Shown: positions 39,776-42,694 of the stretch, piece by piece
How the letters are laid out: the number at the start of each line of letters is the position of its first letter
Position numbering within the stretch: position 1 is the first letter of the stretch
Assembly: GCA_029260875.1 (NCBI GenBank)
Contig: JAJDCL010000031.1
Coordinates: forward strand, 1 to 42,694
Source of the DNA: Candidatus Saccharimonadota bacterium
GTDB lineage: Bacteria > Patescibacteriota > Saccharimonadia > Saccharimonadales > OFTM59
Reading direction: 5' to 3'
DNA length: 42,694 bases
The notes under the pieces: generated by a model
Database searches by the model: none
Seen by the model: only the letters and a program-made list of their open reading frames with translations
Told to the model about the DNA's origin: nothing
Translations under genes and position numbers: made by a program

Positions 39776-39928
39776 CTTACTAAGACGGCTGTTGAACCTG
39801 TGCTTGTAACCCTTTACGATTTACTAACAAATTATAGCAAACTACGGTCAAGACTTGATACGACCAAGCTACTACTACAAAATATCGTTAAGCCAGATAC
39901 TATGGCAACACTTCAATTCTTGGTATAA
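39776..39928 (+). other. Displaced 3' end of recombinase gene (in circular form)
   Basis: Reading on from CGG of the core, this segment gives 50 sense codons (LTKTAVEPVLVTLYDLLTNY and a helical remainder ending ATLQFLV) and TAA at 39926-39928. In the integrated state it has no start codon of its own in this frame except a late ATG. The composition is that of a helical protein tail, consistent with the coiled coil that ends the recombinase. Confidence 0.5.
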
Positions 39929-39929
39929 T
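39921..39929 (+). promoter_or_regulatory. Extended -10 (TGG-TATAAT), leaderless promoter
   Basis: TATAAT at 39924-39929, 6 nt before ATG 39936. It overlaps the TAA that would end the recombinase in the circular form. Confidence 0.6.
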
Positions 39930-39935
39930 TAGTTT

Positions 39936-40085
39936 ATGAGTGACCAAGATGACACGACCAACGAACCAATAGCTTCACAAGACACCCCTGATAACACTTC
40001 AAATTGGGACGACAGAGTATCAACTGACCCGAATGGCGATACTTATATTAAAAATCCTGACCAGCAAGATATAGTCACAAAATAG
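39936..40085 (+). CDS. Small acidic protein, 49 aa
   Basis: MSDQDDTTNEPIASQDTPDN and on to a TAG at 40083-40085. Strongly acidic, no hydrophobic segment, rich in Asp, Thr, Asn and Gln. A clear promoter exactly placed for leaderless translation supports it as a gene. First gene of the element; could be a recombination directionality factor or DNA-mimic-like protein, but nothing in the sequence proves either. Confidence 0.55.
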   Translation: MSDQDDTTNEPIASQDTPDNTSNWDDRVSTDPNGDTYIKNPDQQDIVTK

Positions 40086-40173
40086 CCGTAGTTTAGATAT
40101 ACGATAACTGTGTTGAACCAGTAGTGACCAACTACCTACCAATAACTATAAACGAATGTTAGGAGTATTGACT

Positions 40174-40584
40174 ATGAGTAAAACACTAGATGAACAACAA
40201 TTTATTGAGTTACGGGCAAAAGGTTATAGTTTTCAGAAAATTGCTGATGAATTAAATATCAGCAAGCCAACACTAATTGAGTGGTCTAAAGACCCCGATA
40301 CTGGCAAAGACATACAAAATCAACGGACGCTGTTGCTTGACGACTTACAAGAACGCTATGCAATCACCAGACGCCACCGTATAGCATTATTTGGTGAGTT
40401 TCTGGACAAAGCCAAACAGGAACTAAATCAGCGTGATATGGCAGACTTACCGACCGACAGATTAATCACAATGGTAATTAAATTAAGCGACACACTAAAG
40501 GCAGATGAAACAGAACTAGAACTTAAAGGCGATTTTGAATTGCCTGTGTATTCGATAGGTGAACAAACTACTTGGAAAATCTAA
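40174..40584 (+). CDS. Helix-turn-helix protein of the element
   Basis: 136 aa from ATG 40174 (AGGAG 8 nt upstream; the in-frame ATG at 40156 comes before that site). HTH at about 12-36: RAKGYSFQKIADELNISKPT, then LIEWSK, as in resolvase-type and terminase-small-subunit HTHs. The rest is helical with an acidic C-terminus. Likely regulates the element or takes part in excision. Its neighbours are the divergent 48-aa gene and the recombinase. Confidence 0.75.
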   Translation: MSKTLDEQQFIELRAKGYSFQKIADELNISKPTLIEWSKDPDTGKDIQNQRTLLLDDLQERYAITRRHRIALFGEFLDKAKQELNQRDMADLPTDRLITMVIKLSDTLKADETELELKGDFELPVYSIGEQTTWKI

Positions 40585-40603
40585 CCAAAAGTTGTCCGAA
40601 ATT

Positions 40604-40750
40604 TTACTGATTAAGTGCAGTTCCGCCTAAGTGGCGTTCTGCTGATTGATGTGCACCGATGTCACTCCAGGTTGAACCTTCTGGTAAACCTAGTTCAGCT
40701 GCCTTTACGACTGCTGCTTCTGCTGATTGATGTGATTGTGGTGTTTCCAT
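40604..40750 (-). CDS. Small minus-strand protein, 48 aa
   Basis: Begins at ATG 40750, METPQSHQSAEAAVVKAAEL; stop TAA at 40606-40604. It holds two copies of a HQSAE motif (SHQSAEAA and AHQSAERH). A consensus promoter sits 7 nt upstream. Family not recognised; transcribed away from the recombinase, it may be the element's small regulator. Confidence 0.6.
   Translation of the reverse strand: METPQSHQSAEAAVVKAAELGLPEGSTWSDIGAHQSAERHLGGTALNQ
40637..40734. repeat. 17-bp direct repeat inside the 48-aa gene
   Basis: TTCTGCTGATTGATGTG at 40637-40653 and 40718-40734. It encodes the repeated HQSAE motif on the minus strand. Confidence 0.7.
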
Positions 40751-40757
40751 AGCAACT

Positions 40758-40786
40758 ATACTAACATAACTGTAATATAATGTCAA
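40758..40786 (-). promoter_or_regulatory. Consensus promoter of the 48-aa gene
   Basis: TTGACA (40786-40781), 17-bp spacer, TAGTAT (40763-40758) with TGT before it. The start falls on ATG 40750. It lies back to back with the recombinase promoter (40794-40802). Confidence 0.75.
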
Positions 40787-40793
40787 GCATCTG

Positions 40794-40802
40794 TGGTATA
40801 GT
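40794..40802 (+). promoter_or_regulatory. Extended -10 (TGG-TATAGT) of recombinase
   Basis: TATAGT at 40797-40802 ends 6 nt before ATG 40809, predicting leaderless mRNA. Only 10 bp separate it from the divergent -35, so the two promoters probably exclude each other. Confidence 0.5.
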
Positions 40803-40808
40803 CATTGT

Positions 40809-42694
40809 ATGGCAAGAAGTGATAAAGAAAAGAAAAATAAAAAAGTCCAGCGAACACCACTAACATTTGAACAGCAACAAAAAGCTGAACAACAAATAGC
40901 CACTAGCCTTGATGGTAACCCTGATCTGTTTAACTTACCTGAAAGCAGGCGTAGTATTGATGAACTGACGGAATACTTTACAAAAGCTAGTGAGGGTAGC
41001 CACCGAATGCTACCCAAAGAAAAACGGCGCTATGTAATGTATTTACGCAAATCCACCGATGATGAAGCAAAACAAGTTCGTTCACTTGATGACCAAGAAA
41101 CTGAATGCCAAACACTAGCAAAACAGCTACAAATAACTGGTCGCAAGGAAGATGTATTAATTGAAAGTGCATCTGCAAAAAAGTCTGGCAACAGACCAAT
41201 TTTTGAACAAATGCTGAATGGCTTTAGAACTGGTAGGTATCAGGGTCTACTGGCTTGGTCGCCTGACCGACTGTCACGCAATATGAAAGAAGCTGGCGAG
41301 ATAATAGAAATGATAGACCTTGAACAAATACAGGACTTACACTTTAAGACTTACCAGTTTGACAACACACCTAACGGCAAAATGTTACTAGGCATACTAT
41401 TCGCTACTTCTAAGCAGTATTCTGACAAATTAGCTGTTGATGTTGCCAGAGGTATTACTGGAAGTATCAAAGACGGCAAGTATATCGGACAGGTCAAAAA
41501 AGGTTACTATGCAGACACTAATACAGGCTATTTTATCCCCGATGCACATAATTGGCAGTTACTCCGACAAGCTGTGGTGCTTAGGCTATATGAGGGCAAA
41601 ACCAACCAAGAAGTTGCTGATTACTTGAACAGTTCGCACTTTAGTTATCGTAAACATCAGGAAGATGAATATAAAATTGCCAAAATGGACAAAAAGACTG
41701 TTGGCTTGATGTTTAGCGACCCTTTTTACTTCGGTATGTATAAGTATGGCGACAATATAGCTAACCTAAATGAATTGTATGACTTTTTACCTTTAATAAC
41801 GCCTGATGAATTTATAGCACTTGGACGCAATATAGCAGATAGCTTCAATGAACAGTTTGTTGGTCGTTCTAGTGATGCTAAAAGGCTAGACTTTGGTTTA
41901 TTGCGTGAAAAAGTCATTTGCGACTATTGCGATAAAATAATGGTATTCCAACGCACCAAGATTACTAAAGGCAAAAACACTGGTCATTATATGCTTAGTT
42001 TTTACTGCCGAAACAAAGAAAACTGCATAAGACATAATGATGCTGAAGCAATCAAAAAATATGGTAAAAAGCTATCTAAGAGTATTAGGGCAAAGTATGT
42101 AGTTTCACACATAGAATGGACATTGCGACACTGCACAAAAGACAGTATTAAGGCTTACAAGCAATATATCGGGCGACTAGAACAAAAATTAGCTGTAGAC
42201 AAGGAAATTGTTAAACGAAAGCTGGCAGATGCTAAGGCAGAATTAAAAAAGCAAGAAAATCTGTATGCAAAATATCAAAATCTACAACTGATTAGTTTAG
42301 CAGACTACAAGAAGCACCATAAGGGCAAACTGGAATATCACCAGAACCTAATTAATGTTTATAACTCTAGTATTGAGCAGTTACAGACAGAATTAGCAAT
42401 AATTAATAAGGGGTTACCGACACGCAAGCAATTTGTTGAACTAATAGGGTCGTATCTGGAAACACTACTAAACACCACAGATTTGATTGAAGAAGATGCT
42501 ATTTACCAAGAGTTAGTGTTGAGCCTACGGGCAGGTGACAATTCTATATCTGTTATAAAGCTAAATCCACCATACAATTTGATGGTGGATTTAGAAAAAG
42601 TTCCTTCTGGTCGGGGTGAAAGGACTCGAACCTTCGACCTCACGGCCCCCAGCCGTACGCGCTACCAACTGCGCTACACCCCGTTGTATTTGAA
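40809..42694 (+). CDS. Large serine recombinase, open at window end
   Basis: At least 628 codons, no stop in the window. After a 75-residue basic N-terminal extension comes the resolvase domain: catalytic S82 in YLRKSTDDE, SLDDQETEC, SASAKKSGNRPIF, and the arginine motif WSPDRLSRN. A recombinase domain (DVARGITGSIKDGKYIGQVK, about 215-330) and a zinc ribbon with C371, C374, C400 and C406 follow, then a long coiled coil (about 440-545). The last codons (from 42615) are the antisense of tRNA-Pro (GERTRTFDLTAPSRTRYQLR), a known artefact-like tail of tRNA-integrated recombinases. It catalyses integration and excision of the element. Confidence 0.92.
   Translation, partial: MARSDKEKKNKKVQRTPLTFEQQQKAEQQIATSLDGNPDLFNLPESRRSIDELTEYFTKASEGSHRMLPKEKRRYVMYLRKSTDDEAKQVRSLDDQETECQTLAKQLQITGRKEDVLIESASAKKSGNRPIFEQMLNGFRTGRYQGLLAWSPDRLSRNMKEAGEIIEMIDLEQIQDLHFKTYQFDNTPNGKMLLGILFATSKQYSDKLAVDVARGITGSIKDGKYIGQVKKGYYADTNTGYFIPDAHNWQLLRQAVVLRLYEGKTNQEVADYLNSSHFSYRKHQEDEYKIAKMDKKTVGLMFSDPFYFGMYKYGDNIANLNELYDFLPLITPDEFIALGRNIADSFNEQFVGRSSDAKRLDFGLLREKVICDYCDKIMVFQRTKITKGKNTGHYMLSFYCRNKENCIRHNDAEAIKKYGKKLSKSIRAKYVVSHIEWTLRHCTKDSIKAYKQYIGRLEQKLAVDKEIVKRKLADAKAELKKQENLYAKYQNLQLISLADYKKHHKGKLEYHQNLINVYNSSIEQLQTELAIINKGLPTRKQFVELIGSYLETLLNTTDLIEEDAIYQELVLSLRAGDNSISVIKLNPPYNLMVDLEKVPSGRGERTRTFDLTAPSRTRYQLRYTPLYL
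42608..42614. repeat. Right attachment-site core TGGTCGG (candidate attR)
   Basis: Coincides with discriminator, CCA end and last acceptor bases of tRNA-Pro. Pairs with 39769-39775. Confidence 0.6.
42608..42683 (-). tRNA. tRNA-Pro (anticodon GGG)
   Basis: Minus strand. Acceptor CGGGGTG/CACCCCG, anticodon stem TACGG-CTGGGGG-CCGTG (anticodon GGG, reads CCC), T arm GAAGG-TTCGAGT-CCTTT, discriminator A and encoded CCA (42610-42608). The gene is intact although the element lies right at its 3' end. Confidence 0.94.

Larger units (their letters stand above)
39769..42614 (+). mobile_element. Integrated serine-recombinase element at tRNA-Pro
   Basis: About 2.85 kb bounded by 7-bp TGGTCGG repeats. 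Contents: a 49-aa acidic protein, an HTH protein, a 48-aa minus-strand protein, and a large serine recombinase at the right end. Base composition is more AT-rich than in the pilus region. The recombinase frame has no stop inside the element but, when the two ends are joined through the repeat, continues 50 codons into 39776-39925. The element appears to use the 3' end of tRNA-Pro as attB and keeps the tRNA intact. Confidence 0.65.

Noticed and set aside
42615-42694. tRNA-antisense codons as a natural recombinase domain
   Set aside because: They are simply the reverse strand of tRNA-Pro; the same kind of tail occurs wherever such genes read into a tRNA.
1-42694. CRISPR array, rRNA genes or recoded UGA
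   Set aside because: No regularly spaced repeats or rRNA-like sequence were seen, and TGA ends several full-length genes.

Overview
The window looks like a piece of a Patescibacteria (CPR) chromosome, most likely Candidatus Saccharibacteria (TM7). The signs are a compact chromosome with overlapping genes, a complete type IV pilus locus of the CPR kind, single-copy tRNA genes with encoded CCA, and many genes that seem to be transcribed without a leader from an extended -10 box (TGn-TATAMT) placed 6-10 nt before the start codon. TGA is used as an ordinary stop (efp, pilM, xer), so the recoded UGA of SR1/Gracilibacteria is excluded. The phylum-level call is inference; the family calls rest on motifs visible in the proteins.

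Layout. 1-9469 is housekeeping: ftsK, an unrecognised 258-aa protein, rpsF-ssb-rpsR, efp and tlyA, a Crp/Fnr-type regulator with near-consensus TGTGA-N6-TCACA operators in front of a divergent PH-domain gene, a phosphoribosyltransferase-like gene, and ychF. 9755-25611 is one continuous type IV pilus region: a TPR membrane protein, a 909-aa secreted surface protein, pilM-N-O, a small membrane protein, pilB, pilT, pilC, the major pilin, pilD, and four minor-pilin/pseudopilin genes, one with a heptaproline linker and a glycine-rich tail. 25671-38831 holds a Xer recombinase, ndk, tRNAs (Arg, Asp, Thr, Gly, Val) and a decayed tRNA-Asp copy, a PH-domain protein, a parvulin-type foldase, a VanX-like dipeptidase, a glycosyltransferase, nrdR, thrS, an alkyltransferase-like gene, miaA, a winged-helix/NTase protein, a metallo-beta-lactamase-fold protein and rpmB. 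38926-39767 has an M50 protease and a structured non-coding RNA ending in a bidirectional terminator.

39769-42614 appears to be a small integrated mobile element of about 2.85 kb. It carries a large serine recombinase, an HTH protein and two tiny proteins, and it sits at the 3' end of tRNA-Pro(GGG). The 7-bp sequence TGGTCGG, the last 7 nt of that tRNA including CCA, occurs at both ends. The recombinase frame has no stop inside the element and runs into the antisense strand of the tRNA. If the ends are joined through the 7-bp repeat, as in an excised circle, the same frame continues for 50 more codons through the left end and then stops. So attP appears to lie inside the recombinase gene and integration would swap the protein's C-terminus. 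This is the most interesting observation here.

How the genes work together. PilB and PilT drive extension and retraction of a pilus anchored by PilM/N/O/C and built from prepilins cut by PilD; the 909-aa protein is a candidate pilus-associated adhesin. EF-P would be needed to translate the polyproline linker of the minor pilin. FtsK and Xer form the chromosome-resolution pair. Several genes (pilM, a minor pilin, the winged-helix gene) are preceded by short near-leaderless ORFs whose stop overlaps the next start, which suggests translational coupling as a way to start genes that lack a good ribosome-binding site.
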